The notes beneath the pieces are model-generated. The model had not been told where the DNA came from and ran no database searches. It saw only the letters and a program-made list of their open reading frames with translations. 33,811 nucleotides of DNA from an uncultured Bacteroidales bacterium (lineage in GTDB: Bacteria > Bacteroidota > Bacteroidia > Bacteroidales > Muribaculaceae). Made by a program: the position numbers and the translations under genes. The stretch spans positions 1 to 33,811 of the forward strand of contig CANPDU010000036.1 in the NCBI GenBank assembly GCA_947573135.1, in the 5' to 3' direction. Of the stretch, positions 1 to 8,530 are shown piece after piece (the first letter of the stretch is position 1; every line of letters starts with the position of its first letter).

Positions 1-23
1 TTATTTTATAAAGGCGCTTCAGA

Positions 24-55
24 TTTCGAATATTTGCAGAAAAGTCGTAACTTTG
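24..55 (+). promoter_or_regulatory. Promoter for the TetR-fabG operon
   Basis: TAACTTTG at 48-55 matches the Bacteroidetes sigma-ABfr -7 consensus TAnnTTTG. A TTTC at 24-27 lies 20 bases upstream, the normal distance for the -33 TTTG element. The first gene begins about 44 bases downstream, leaving room for a short leader. Only the -7 box is a full match. Confidence 0.6.
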
Positions 56-98
56 TCCCAATAAAAAGAATACAGTCGCAAAAGAACTTTCGAAAAGA

Positions 99-686
99 AT
101 GGTATACAAGACTCGTGAAAAGCTGATCGAAGTGGCGCGCCAACTGTTCGTGCACAAAGGTCTTGAAAACACGACGATGAACGACATCGCCAACGCCTCT
201 GAAAAAGGGCGCAGGACGATTTATACCTATTTTAAAAACAAGAAAGAGATCTATAATGCCGTTCTTGAGCATGAAAGCGACCGTATGGTGGCGGCGTTGA
301 AAGAGATCGCCGAATCAAACATGCAACCTGATGTCAAACTGACGCGTTTTCTCACTCTGCGACTTGAACAAGGGTCGGCGATCAGTTCGCCAAATCTGAA
401 GTCTCTCTTCAAATTTGATCTGCGACGCATGGAACGTATACGCCGTATGGTTCTCGACAAGGAATTGATCCTGCTAAAAAATATACTTGACGAAGGAATA
501 ACGACAGGTTATTTCGATGCAGAGCGTTCGGCTCTCGCAAGCCGATTCCTGTTAAGAGGAATAAGCGGTCTTGATCTGGCCGAGCTCACGAGCGACAATC
601 CTAACGAGATCACTGAAGTGCAGTCATATTTCGTCAGATTTGTGGTGTCGGATCTCACATATAAACAAAAGATAACACAACCTTAA
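99..686 (+). CDS. TetR/AcrR family transcriptional regulator
   Basis: This is a 195-residue one-component repressor-type protein. The N-terminal TetR DNA-binding domain spans about residues 7-52, with the helix-turn-helix at about 26-47 (TTMNDIANASEKGRRTIYTY) followed by the usual F-K-N-K-K-E-I helix. Residues 60-190 form the variable all-helical ligand and dimerisation domain, with no recognisable ligand signature. Length is normal for the family. It sits 30 bases upstream of fabG on the same strand with no terminator between, so the two are probably co-transcribed; such a pair suggests control of fatty-acid or membrane-lipid genes, which is inference. The effector is unknown. Confidence 0.9.
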   Translation: MVYKTREKLIEVARQLFVHKGLENTTMNDIANASEKGRRTIYTYFKNKKEIYNAVLEHESDRMVAALKEIAESNMQPDVKLTRFLTLRLEQGSAISSPNLKSLFKFDLRRMERIRRMVLDKELILLKNILDEGITTGYFDAERSALASRFLLRGISGLDLAELTSDNPNEITEVQSYFVRFVVSDLTYKQKITQP

Positions 687-716
687 TATTAAACCCTTTA
701 AAAAACTTTCTGAATA

Positions 717-1463
717 ATGAAATTACTTGAAGGAAAAACAGCGCTGATCACCGGAGCCGCCCGCGGCATCGGTAAAGCTCTTGCGCTCAAATTTGCCGCA
801 GAAGGCGCAAATATCGCGTTCACCGATCTCGTCATCGACGAAAACGGCAAAGCAACAGAAGACGAAATCGCCGCTCTCGGCGTCAAGGCAAAAGGTTATG
901 CGTCGAACGCAGCCGATTTCAACCAGACTAAAGAAGTCGTAGCAGAAGTCATGAAAGATTTCGGACGCATCGATATTCTCGTCAACAACGCAGGTATAAC
1001 CAAAGACGGTCTGATGATGCGCATGACCGAACAGCAGTGGGACGCAGTGATCGCTGTCAATCTTAAGAGCGCATTCAACTTTATCAATGCCGTTCTGCCC
1101 GTGATGCTCCGCCAGCGTTCAGGCTCTATCATCAACATGGCGTCGGTAGTCGGCGTCCACGGCAATGCAGGTCAGTCGAACTACGCTGCGTCGAAAGCCG
1201 GTCTTATCGCCCTTGCAAAGAGTATCGCCCAGGAAGTCGGCTCACGCGGCATCCGCGCCAATGCAATCGCTCCCGGCTTTATCGAGACAGCCATGACGGC
1301 CGCCCTTCCGGAAGATGTACGTGCCGAATGGACTAAGAAAATTCCCCTGCGCCGCGGAGGTCAGGTCGAGGATATCGCAAATGTCGCAACCTTCCTCGCA
1401 TCCGACATGTCGAGCTACGTCACAGGCCAAGTTATTCAGGTCGACGGCGGCATGAACATGTAA
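717..1463 (+). CDS. fabG: 3-oxoacyl-[acyl-carrier-protein] reductase FabG
   Basis: A 248-residue short-chain dehydrogenase/reductase, expected to reduce 3-oxoacyl-ACP with NADPH in cytosolic type II fatty-acid synthesis. Visible motifs are the Rossmann glycine motif TGAARGIG (residues 12-19), NNAG (90-93), the catalytic S143, Y156 and K160, and the PGFI segment (187-190). Length and the C-terminal VDGGM-type ending are typical of FabG. The SDR family is broad, so another 3-oxoacyl or sugar reductase is possible, but overall similarity to housekeeping FabG is strong. It is the second gene after the TetR regulator and is followed by a strong terminator, so the operon probably ends here. Confidence 0.92.
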   Translation: MKLLEGKTALITGAARGIGKALALKFAAEGANIAFTDLVIDENGKATEDEIAALGVKAKGYASNAADFNQTKEVVAEVMKDFGRIDILVNNAGITKDGLMMRMTEQQWDAVIAVNLKSAFNFINAVLPVMLRQRSGSIINMASVVGVHGNAGQSNYAASKAGLIALAKSIAQEVGSRGIRANAIAPGFIETAMTAALPEDVRAEWTKKIPLRRGGQVEDIANVATFLASDMSSYVTGQVIQVDGGMNM

Positions 1464-1496
1464 AACATCATTCCGATCAAAAAAACTACGGCACAA

Positions 1497-1539
1497 GAGC
1501 CACGGTCCGGTCAGTCCGGACTGTGGCTCCCGTGTTTTT
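1497..1539 (+). terminator. Intrinsic terminator after fabG
   Basis: Arms at 1497-1510 and 1516-1529 pair over 14 bp with one G-U pair around a 5-base loop, followed closely by a run of five T (1535-1539). It lies 33 bases beyond the fabG stop codon and isolates the fimbrial locus downstream. Confidence 0.88.
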
Positions 1540-1624
1540 ACAGGGTCAATTCATAACACACATACAGATAATGTTGTCCATCGGATAGACCGGACAATGG
1601 ACAAACGCATCAGCGGCTGTTTGC

Positions 1625-1677
1625 TTTAACAAGTTTTAACAATGGGGGGGTAATTTATATAGTATTGCCTAACTTTG
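1625..1677 (+). promoter_or_regulatory. Fimbrial locus promoter with a G7 tract and a direct repeat
   Basis: TAACTTTG at 1670-1677 is a full -7 match. Counting 19 bases upstream, where TTTG is expected, there is instead a run of seven G (1644-1650). Just upstream TTTAACAA occurs twice, at 1625-1632 and 1635-1642, ten bases apart (one helical turn), as for a dimeric regulator site. An 8-bp inverted repeat (1574-1581 with 1597-1604) lies further upstream. The position of this promoter makes ATG 1716 the first usable start of the next gene. Confidence 0.6.
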
Positions 1678-1715
1678 TAACGCAATCAAGCAGTTTTGAG
1701 AACTATTTCAGATTT

Positions 1716-3035
1716 ATGCCGCGATATATCCATATTATTTTATTGACAATATCAGCTTCGTTCGGACACTTCGGTGCAGCCGGCGCTACCAACACAGACG
1801 AGATCACAGTCAGGTTCAGGGTCAACAGCAGCGCTGTCGACACGACCTATTGTAGCAATGCCGACGCGCTCTCACTTCTGCTTAACAAGATTGATTCTAT
1901 AAACGGAAACGGGTCGATAAAACTTGAGCAGATAGTGCTGGCCGGTTCGGCATCGCCCGAAGGACCTACGGAATATAACCGCCGGCTGTCAGACCAACGA
2001 CTGAAGGCGCTACGGGAGCACATACTTTTGAAAACCGGCATCGCAGATTCTCTCATCAGAGAGACGCATCGTCTCACCGACTGGGGGCTGCTTGCCGAAA
2101 TGGTCGAAGGATCGGATATGCCTCAAAAAGAAGAAGCGCTTTCGTTGATACGCAAAATGCCGGAATACATAACCGAAGCCGACGGCCGTGAAATCATAGA
2201 GCTACGGAGCAAGCTGACCGGACTCAGTGACGGAAAAGCATGGAGATATATGATGCTACACTATTTCCCTACTCTACGTAACGCCTGCGCGGTCATGATA
2301 ACGTCGGCCGAAGAGCCAGCCACGGTGAATGAAGACAAAGAATGCGCCGTGGCGGCAACGGTTAGCGCTTCGGAGACCGAACTAAAGCTCGATACAGTCG
2401 CAGAGTCAACAGTCAGTCAGCCGGCCGAACTGCCTGCCGCAAACGGAGAAATGAGGCATCCGCGCAAACCGTTCTACATGTCGGTCTACACTAATATGCT
2501 CTATGACGCGCTGCTGACGCCTAACATAGGCGCAGAAATCTATCTCGGCCACAACCGCTCTATCGCTGCAGACTGGAAACACGGCTGGTGGAAGTCAGAC
2601 CGCCGTCACCGCTACTGGCGCATCTACGGAGGAGCGATAACGCTGAGACAATGGTTCGGAAGCGCAGCGGCCGGAAAACCGCTGACCGGTCATCACCTCG
2701 GGATCTACGGCGAAATGTTCACATATGATTTCGAATTCGGCGACCGCGGACAGATGGGCGGCGAACCCCGCGGAACGATATTCGACCGGGCCAACTATGC
2801 CGCCGGCATAGAGTATGGCTATTCGTTGCCGGTTTCAAAGCATCTCAATATTGATTTTTCGCTCGGTATAGGCTATCTCGGCGGTAAATACTACGAGTAC
2901 AAACCGTCCGACGGACATTACGTCTGGCAGACTTCGAAACAGCGCCACTGGTTCGGCCCGACACGGGCGAGTGTGTCACTGGTATGGCTGATAGGCTGCG
3001 GAAACATCAACCGGAAAGGAGGACGAGAGCTATGA
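1716..3035 (+). CDS. OmpA-like/DUF3575 outer-membrane protein of a fimbrial locus
   Basis: A 439-residue protein when read from ATG 1716. An earlier in-frame ATG at 1665 overlaps the -7 promoter box and would place 17 residues before the signal peptide, so it is unlikely. Residues 1-25 form a signal peptide. About residues 30-200 resemble an OmpA-type periplasmic domain (beta strand, then AGSASPEG and RLSDQRLKAL). About 245-430 match DUF3575, with NMLYDALLTPNIGAEIYLG and many aromatic residues ending in a short beta strand, as for a small outer-membrane beta-barrel. In Bacteroidales such proteins open fimbrillin operons and are thought to help anchor or assemble fimbriae. The stop overlaps the next start (ATGA), indicating translational coupling. 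Confidence 0.82.
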   Translation: MPRYIHIILLTISASFGHFGAAGATNTDEITVRFRVNSSAVDTTYCSNADALSLLLNKIDSINGNGSIKLEQIVLAGSASPEGPTEYNRRLSDQRLKALREHILLKTGIADSLIRETHRLTDWGLLAEMVEGSDMPQKEEALSLIRKMPEYITEADGREIIELRSKLTGLSDGKAWRYMMLHYFPTLRNACAVMITSAEEPATVNEDKECAVAATVSASETELKLDTVAESTVSQPAELPAANGEMRHPRKPFYMSVYTNMLYDALLTPNIGAEIYLGHNRSIAADWKHGWWKSDRRHRYWRIYGGAITLRQWFGSAAAGKPLTGHHLGIYGEMFTYDFEFGDRGQMGGEPRGTIFDRANYAAGIEYGYSLPVSKHLNIDFSLGIGYLGGKYYEYKPSDGHYVWQTSKQRHWFGPTRASVSLVWLIGCGNINRKGGREL

Positions 3036-4075
3036 AAAAGAAGTTCGTCGCCATTCCGCTGCTCACGATTCTGCCGTCGATATCGTCGTGCGTCCACAAA
3101 GACATCTGCTTCGATCATCCTGAACATGCCTCACGTTATGCCACAGATGTGTCGATCAGCTATGACCTGCAGTGGGAAGAACCCTACGAGAACCGCACAG
3201 ACTGGATCTCATCGTGGAGCGGACTCGGACTCGGATTCGGATATGACGCACTGCGTCCGACAGTGCCCGAAGGAGTGCGTATGAAAGCCTACAATGCCGA
3301 CGGCGCAAACATAGAGACCAATATGCCGTCCACGGGTCAGGAGACATACCTGACCCCGGGTGAAAATTCACTGCTCTTTTATAATAATGACACCCAGTAT
3401 ATCGTCTTCAACGACATGGGATCGTACTATGAGGCTTCGGCGACTACGCGCAGCCGCAGCCGCTCGACATATACGGGCAACCCCTGCTATATGCCGAGCC
3501 GCGACGACGGCAAGGGAGAGACGACGGTCGCGACGCCCGACGTGTTGTTCGGCCACTTCACCGACAGCTACTTTCAGGACCGCGTCACCACTCCGCAGTC
3601 TCTCTACATAACGATGAAGCCGCTTGTCTTCACCTATGTGATACGTTACTTATTTGACAAAGGCTACGACTATGTCGCTCTTGCCCGCGGAGCAATGGCC
3701 GGTATGGCCGGGTCGGTCTATCTTCACAACGGCCGCACGTCGGACAAGGCAGTGACGCTGCTCTACGACTGCACGCTCGAAACGTGGGGAGTCATGGCTG
3801 AAGTCAGATCGTTCGGCATCCCCGACTTCCCTAATCCGTCATATTCGCGCGGCGACAGCGACTTCGGGCTGACTCTCGAAGTGATGCTCAAAAACGGCAA
3901 AATTGTCAATTTCAACTTCAATATCACTGATCAGATGCTCAAGCAGCCCCACGGCGGCGTCATCACGGTCGACGGCATCAAAATCTCAGACAGCGACGGG
4001 TCGTCAGGCGGATCAGGCTTTGATGTAAGCGTCGACGGCTGGGGCGAATTTGAAGATGTCACTATAGATTTTTAG
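3032..4075 (+). CDS. DUF5119 domain lipoprotein
   Basis: Read from ATG 3032 this is 347 residues. The start is fixed by a good Shine-Dalgarno (AAAGGAGGA, about 3015-3023), by the ATGA overlap with the upstream gene and by a signal sequence beginning MKKKFVAIPL. Cys20 ends a lipobox (SISSC), so it is a predicted lipoprotein. The segment C-V-H-K-D-I-C-F-D-H-P followed by a beta strand and W is the usual opening of DUF5119 proteins. These accompany fimbrillins in Bacteroidales and may be minor or anchor subunits; their exact function is not established. A Ser/Arg-rich patch occurs around residues 140-150. Confidence 0.8.
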   Translation: MKKKFVAIPLLTILPSISSCVHKDICFDHPEHASRYATDVSISYDLQWEEPYENRTDWISSWSGLGLGFGYDALRPTVPEGVRMKAYNADGANIETNMPSTGQETYLTPGENSLLFYNNDTQYIVFNDMGSYYEASATTRSRSRSTYTGNPCYMPSRDDGKGETTVATPDVLFGHFTDSYFQDRVTTPQSLYITMKPLVFTYVIRYLFDKGYDYVALARGAMAGMAGSVYLHNGRTSDKAVTLLYDCTLETWGVMAEVRSFGIPDFPNPSYSRGDSDFGLTLEVMLKNGKIVNFNFNITDQMLKQPHGGVITVDGIKISDSDGSSGGSGFDVSVDGWGEFEDVTIDF

Positions 4076-4110
4076 AAACAAATTATTCAATAACCTAAAA
4101 TTTTTAATTT

Positions 4111-5175
4111 ATGAACAAATTTCATTATTTCGCAGCTCTTGCAACAAGCGTCTTGATGCTTGCAGGCTGCTCGACTGACGAAGTTCTGTCGTCAGCTGAA
4201 AAAACACAGGCTATCGGTTTTGACGCCATGGCAAACAAACCTTCGCGATCCGAAGTTACGACCGCCAATATCGAGCGATTCCGCGTGTTCGGCTGTGCAA
4301 CAAACAACAACGATCCGACCACCGGTCATGTTATCGTCTTTAATAATACTACTGTCGCAAAGGATATTACAAACCCCGATCAGACAAATACAGTCTGGGA
4401 TTACCTAGGTACTCAATATTGGGCACCCAACAAGGACTATTACTTTATTGCGCTTTCCACTAATGTCGGTAATCCTCAATGGTCATTCACACTGCCCACT
4501 ACACATGACACTGAACTCAAAGCAGATGACAGCTTTAAAGGTTACGGAACAGTGGTCCTTAATATGAATGATAATAATAGAGCAGACAACGATCTTGTAT
4601 ATGCATACGCGACCCGCGTTATAGACGCAGATATTTCAAACAGTTCGGTTGTATATTTTTCGTTCAATCATATGCTTTCACGTATAGGTTTAACATTTAC
4701 CAATACCATTACAACGTCGGGGTATTCACTCTCAATATCTAACGTCTATATTAATGGTATTGCTAATAAAGGCACAGTTACTCTTGGAAGCGAGCCCAAG
4801 GATCTCCAATGGACAAAAGAGGGCTCAATAAATGTCCCTGTAGTCATTCCTAACAATAACAATCTCACTCAATTATCTCCTTCTACGAAATCCACAGAAT
4901 ACAAATATATTATTCCCGGAAATCAAGAGCTGACAATTTCTTTTGATGTTGAAGTTAAACTTAACAATGTTACATATAGTACCCGAACTATGTCAGGTAC
5001 AATTGCCGCCAAAGATTATCTGCCTGGGCACAGCTATATGCTTACTGCAAAGATTGACCAGTCAAATGTCGCTCCCGGCGGCGCCAAGCCTATCGAATTC
5101 ACGGTTACCGCAGTCGCAGGCTGGGGCGATGATGAAAACGGTGATATAAATTTCCCCGAACCGTCTAATCCCTGA
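4111..5175 (+). CDS. Fimbrillin family lipoprotein (probable main shaft subunit)
   Basis: A 354-residue predicted lipoprotein: signal sequence MNKFHYFAALATSVLMLAG followed by Cys20. After Cys come S-T-D-E, compatible with surface export of a Bacteroidetes lipoprotein. The fold resembles Mfa-like/FimA fimbrillins: an N-terminal domain opening AIGFDAMANKPSRSE, then alternating Ser/Thr/Asn-rich beta strands, and a C-terminal strand near residues 325-345 (FTVTAVAGWGDDENG) like fimbrillin tails that take part in donor-strand polymerisation. It lies 35 bases after the DUF5119 gene and is followed by a terminator-like hairpin, so it may be made in excess over the next gene. Its mid region is richer in A+T than its neighbours. 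Confidence 0.82.
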   Translation: MNKFHYFAALATSVLMLAGCSTDEVLSSAEKTQAIGFDAMANKPSRSEVTTANIERFRVFGCATNNNDPTTGHVIVFNNTTVAKDITNPDQTNTVWDYLGTQYWAPNKDYYFIALSTNVGNPQWSFTLPTTHDTELKADDSFKGYGTVVLNMNDNNRADNDLVYAYATRVIDADISNSSVVYFSFNHMLSRIGLTFTNTITTSGYSLSISNVYINGIANKGTVTLGSEPKDLQWTKEGSINVPVVIPNNNNLTQLSPSTKSTEYKYIIPGNQELTISFDVEVKLNNVTYSTRTMSGTIAAKDYLPGHSYMLTAKIDQSNVAPGGAKPIEFTVTAVAGWGDDENGDINFPEPSNP

Positions 5176-5201
5176 AATTAATTTCCAATCTTCAATAATC
5201 T

Positions 5202-5234
5202 GAGTGTCCCTGCTTTCGTGCAGGGCACTCGTTT
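5202..5234 (+). terminator. Hairpin between the two fimbrillin genes, probable partial terminator
   Basis: GAGTG (5202-5206) pairs with CACTC (5226-5230) and CCCTGC (5208-5213) pairs with GCAGGG (5220-5225), with one bulged T and a 6-base loop, followed by GTTTT. No promoter box was seen between it and the next gene at 5262, which suggests read-through of a leaky terminator. Confidence 0.7.
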
Positions 5235-5261
5235 TAACCGATCTCCTCTAAATATCAAACT

Positions 5262-7355
5262 ATGTTTAAAGCAATGCAAATGTCACGTCAGAGCCTTTGG
5301 GTTATGTCACTGTCGATAATGACGCTCATGTCATGCACCAACGACGATTTCGAGTCGTCGGCCATAAGCTGTGGCCGAGAGATAAGTTTCGGTGTGTCGA
5401 CGCAGAGCGTCGGGTCGCGAAGCAATGCACCAGCCGAAGCCACTGATACGTTCCGGCTCGTCGCTGATGACCCACAGGCGCAGACGCTGCTTTGCACCGC
5501 TGAAACGGCTCCGATGTCGGATGCAGTCTCCCGCGCTACGTCGGTCACATCGGCCGACCGTATTACCGAGATAGGCGTTATAGCCCATGCTTCGTGGTAC
5601 ACTCCGCTGCTGATGGCCAACGACCTCTATAAGCGTAACGCCGATGGCGTATATCAGTCAACAGATGTCAGATATTGGATTGACGATGCAAGCGCGACAG
5701 TAGATTTCTATGCGTTTGCGCCCTACTCTCCATCAGGAATGACCTTCCCGACGTCGAAAGACGACAGACAGGTCGAATATACCGTGCCGACTGAATCCGA
5801 AAACCAACAAGATGTAATGCTCGCCGTCAGCAAGGGCATCAAAGGCAACCATAATAAGGCTGTCGGCCTGCCGTTCAAGCATCTGCTTGCAGGAGTGAGA
5901 GTTAACTTCTTGTCAATACCCGACAACTGGACAATCAAGTCGGTTGAGTTAGAGGGAGTGTATAGCAATGGTTCACTTGATTTTACCGCCGATTCGCCAA
6001 CGTGGGCTCCATCCGGCGCGACGACAACCGTTACATCGACCAACGGTGACAAAACCGAGACGCTTTTTATGCTGCTGCCGCAGACCGGCGGAGCAACACT
6101 CAAAATTGTGGCCAATGACGGCACCACAGACAAAACCTACACCAAGAACCTCGGATCATCCAACTGGTCAATGGGGAATATAACGACGTATTCGATAACG
6201 ATAACCAACTACAGCTTCGAAATCGAGGAAACGCCGTTGCTTGACGCTTATTATATTTTATATCACACAAGTATAACGGCGAATAATATCCCGGCAAATA
6301 TAAGTTGGACCGTCAGTTTCAAATCAACTGATAATGCCGCTATCACTATACAGCGAACAGAAGACATCAACACATATGCAATGCAAGGTTTTTGGACCGA
6401 CAAGTTAATTGACGGTAATACAGAGACAAGCGCCCGAGGTGAGAATAGTCTGACTCTAACGGGATCCGGGACTTTCCCTGTGTCGATATTTATTCCTGAA
6501 AACATCAATGATGACAAACGCATAATAAACATGACAATAACACCCGAAGGCAGAGAGCTACCTGAAAAAGAACACACCTTTACTCAATTATGTCCAGCGT
6601 GGACATCATCCGGATTCGGCTGGGAGCAAATTGATGACAATGAAACTGATGAGTATGGGTTCCGATGGAACAGGGTTGTTTATTATGGATATCTTTATAC
6701 AGCTTCATTAATCGGAGGAAGCGAATATAGAAATTATTGCCAATCAGTAATCGATCAAAATAATGCCGGCTCATACGCATCTGTTGAAACTTATGATTAT
6801 GGTTTGGCCAGACGTCGTTTCTGCATAAAGATAGATTATGGTAAGCTTAATAATCTCAATGGAATCGCAGATAACAGGAATGACGGACTAACAAACACAA
6901 GAAATCTATATAGCACGGCCGGAGCTGCTACTACCAACTCATTTGAGGAAACAGTAAAATTAATATTAAAAACTGAAGCCGGACACACTACCGAACCAGC
7001 ATTTCGTCTTGGCAACGGCCAAAATAACGAAGCTCCTGCTCCGACTGGAAATAATATAAACGGTTCACCTGCAGTTGGGTATTGTATTAAAAAGAATCGG
7101 TTTAACCTATACAAAACAACTTCATCGGAGGGTGATATATCTGTTACTCCTATAATAAATGAATCGGATATAAATTGGTATTTACCAGCCATAGACCAGT
7201 TTTTAGATATTCCGACAAATATACAATCATCTATTGTCACCGGAGATTGTTGGTCATCAACTGCCGTACTTAATGCTTCTGACGCTTATCTCGGTAACGG
7301 TACAGTTTCATCCCGTCTCTCAAATCACAAAGTCAGAGCTGCGCGCAACAGATAA
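5262..7355 (+). CDS. Large fimbrillin-like lipoprotein, probable tip adhesin
   Basis: A 697-residue predicted lipoprotein; signal sequence ending LMSC with Cys25, then T-N-D-D. Starts at M1, M5 or M7 would all keep the signal sequence. Residues 30-320 look like a fimbrillin (Mfa-like) module, with REISFGVSTQS and RYWIDDASATVDFYAFAPYS typical of the family. About 325-440 form a second beta-rich domain, and about 440-697 a C-terminal domain ending in a W-Y-L-P-A-I-D-Q, C-W-S-S-T and K-V-R-A-A-R-N-R pattern, like the lectin-like DUF1566/FISUMP ends of Bacteroidetes surface proteins. Roughly twice the size of the preceding subunit and last in the operon, it is best read as a tip or adhesin subunit. 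The ligand is unknown. Confidence 0.75.
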   Translation: MFKAMQMSRQSLWVMSLSIMTLMSCTNDDFESSAISCGREISFGVSTQSVGSRSNAPAEATDTFRLVADDPQAQTLLCTAETAPMSDAVSRATSVTSADRITEIGVIAHASWYTPLLMANDLYKRNADGVYQSTDVRYWIDDASATVDFYAFAPYSPSGMTFPTSKDDRQVEYTVPTESENQQDVMLAVSKGIKGNHNKAVGLPFKHLLAGVRVNFLSIPDNWTIKSVELEGVYSNGSLDFTADSPTWAPSGATTTVTSTNGDKTETLFMLLPQTGGATLKIVANDGTTDKTYTKNLGSSNWSMGNITTYSITITNYSFEIEETPLLDAYYILYHTSITANNIPANISWTVSFKSTDNAAITIQRTEDINTYAMQGFWTDKLIDGNTETSARGENSLTLTGSGTFPVSIFIPENINDDKRIINMTITPEGRELPEKEHTFTQLCPAWTSSGFGWEQIDDNETDEYGFRWNRVVYYGYLYTASLIGGSEYRNYCQSVIDQNNAGSYASVETYDYGLARRRFCIKIDYGKLNNLNGIADNRNDGLTNTRNLYSTAGAATTNSFEETVKLILKTEAGHTTEPAFRLGNGQNNEAPAPTGNNINGSPAVGYCIKKNRFNLYKTTSSEGDISVTPIINESDINWYLPAIDQFLDIPTNIQSSIVTGDCWSSTAVLNASDAYLGNGTVSSRLSNHKVRAARNR

Positions 7356-7362
7356 CTGAGAT

Positions 7363-7393
7363 TTTGTAATTCGGGAATTTTGGAGTAACTTTG
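7363..7393 (+). promoter_or_regulatory. Promoter of the DUF4290-rimM operon
   Basis: TTTG at 7363-7366 and TAACTTTG at 7386-7393 match both elements of the Bacteroidetes promoter with a 19-base spacer. The gene starts 17 bases downstream, so the leader is very short. This is the cleanest promoter in the window. Confidence 0.8.
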
Positions 7394-7409
7394 GGCGTAG
7401 AATCAAATA

Positions 7410-8003
7410 ATGATTATGCTCACATATACAACCCATCTCAAGAAGCTTGTACTTCCCGAATACGGACGCAACATACAGCGCATGGTCGACCATTGCCTGA
7501 CAATCGAAGACCGCGCCGAGCGCACACGCTGCGCGGCAACTATCGTCAAGACGATGGAGCAGCTCTTCCCTATCCAAGGCAATGCCGACGCTTACCGCCG
7601 CAAACTGTGGGATCATCTCGCCATAATGAGCGACTTTTCACTCGATGTCGATGTACCGTTTGAACTTGTCGGCCGCGGTTCGCTCGACGACAGACCTCAG
7701 CCCATCGAATATGATCAGGCTTATTTCGAACACCGTCATTACGGACTGTTGCTGCAACGGGCTATAACAAGGGCAGCAGAAATGGACGCCGGCGAAGAGC
7801 GCGACGCTCTGATCATGCTGCTGGCCAACCATATGAAAAAGATCATGCTCGCGCTGAATCCGGAGGGAGTTGAAGATGCGAAGATATTTAAAGATCTCAA
7901 GATCCTTTCCCGCGGAGCGATCAGTCTTGATCCGGAGACTGTGAGTCTGCTTGAATTCAAGGTAGCTCCCGCCCCGACCGGGAAAAAGAAGAAGAAAAAA
8001 TGA
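7410..8003 (+). CDS. DUF4290 domain-containing protein
   Basis: A 197-residue soluble protein matching the Bacteroidetes-specific DUF4290 family: opening LTYTTHLKKLVLPEYGRNIQ, a helical middle, and a lysine-rich tail (GKKKKKK). ATG 7410 and ATG 7416 are both possible starts. The function of the family is unknown; the conserved link with rimM suggests a role near ribosome or envelope biogenesis. Its TGA overlaps the rimM ATG (ATGA). In Bacteroides genomes, as I recall, murA often sits between these two genes; here it is absent. Confidence 0.85.
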   Translation: MIMLTYTTHLKKLVLPEYGRNIQRMVDHCLTIEDRAERTRCAATIVKTMEQLFPIQGNADAYRRKLWDHLAIMSDFSLDVDVPFELVGRGSLDDRPQPIEYDQAYFEHRHYGLLLQRAITRAAEMDAGEERDALIMLLANHMKKIMLALNPEGVEDAKIFKDLKILSRGAISLDPETVSLLEFKVAPAPTGKKKKKK

Positions 8004-8530
8004 TCGTCGAAAGCGAAATAAGCGTAATCGGCCGCACACTGAAGCCCCACGGCATCAACGGCGAGATCGCGGCAACAATTGACGCGCCGGTCAATCTCGA
8101 CAGTCTGCAATGTATAATTCTTGACATCGACGGCATATATGTGCCTTTTTTTATAAGATCTTACAGATACAGAGGCAGTGAGGCAGTTCTGATCAGTATT
8201 GACGGAGTAAGAGACGAGAAAGATGCGGCCGCTCTTTGCGGTCTTGATATCCACGCTCTGAAAAGCGATCTCGGCGAGGACGATGACCACGGCGGTGACG
8301 ACGGCCTCTATCTGTCGGATCTTGTCGGCTACACTCTTCTCGATCAGGACGGCCGGAAAATCGGTGAGATCGACGGATACGATGACTCGACGGCAAATTC
8401 ACTTCTGACAGTGTCACTGTCTGACGGAGCGACTGTTTATGTTCCTATTGCCGATGAACTTGTCGAAGATGTCGACACTGACCAACGAACTATTTCACTT
8501 CAAATACCGCAAGGGCTTCTTGATCTATGA
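8000..8530 (+). CDS. rimM: Ribosome maturation factor RimM
   Basis: A 176-residue cytosolic factor for late 30S subunit assembly that binds protein S19 and helps 16S rRNA processing. The N-terminal RimM domain has the conserved RTLKPHGINGEI motif (about residues 11-22); a PRC-barrel occupies about 95-176 (YLSDLVGYTLLDQDGRKIGE and a VYVPIADELV-type strand). Length is normal. A short acidic stretch (about 90-100, E-D-D-D-H-G-G-D-D) links the domains. Start and stop both overlap neighbours by four bases, so translation of the DUF4290, rimM and downstream small gene is coupled. Confidence 0.92.
   Translation: MIVESEISVIGRTLKPHGINGEIAATIDAPVNLDSLQCIILDIDGIYVPFFIRSYRYRGSEAVLISIDGVRDEKDAAALCGLDIHALKSDLGEDDDHGGDDGLYLSDLVGYTLLDQDGRKIGEIDGYDDSTANSLLTVSLSDGATVYVPIADELVEDVDTDQRTISLQIPQGLLDL

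Noticed and set aside
1540-1680. Invertible promoter of the phase-variation type before the fimbrial genes
   Set aside because: Only an 8-bp inverted repeat at 1574-1604 was found, and it does not flank the promoter; no recombinase gene is adjacent.
1665-1715. Upstream start of the DUF3575 protein at 1665
   Set aside because: It lies before and overlaps the -7 promoter box and precedes the signal peptide by 17 residues.
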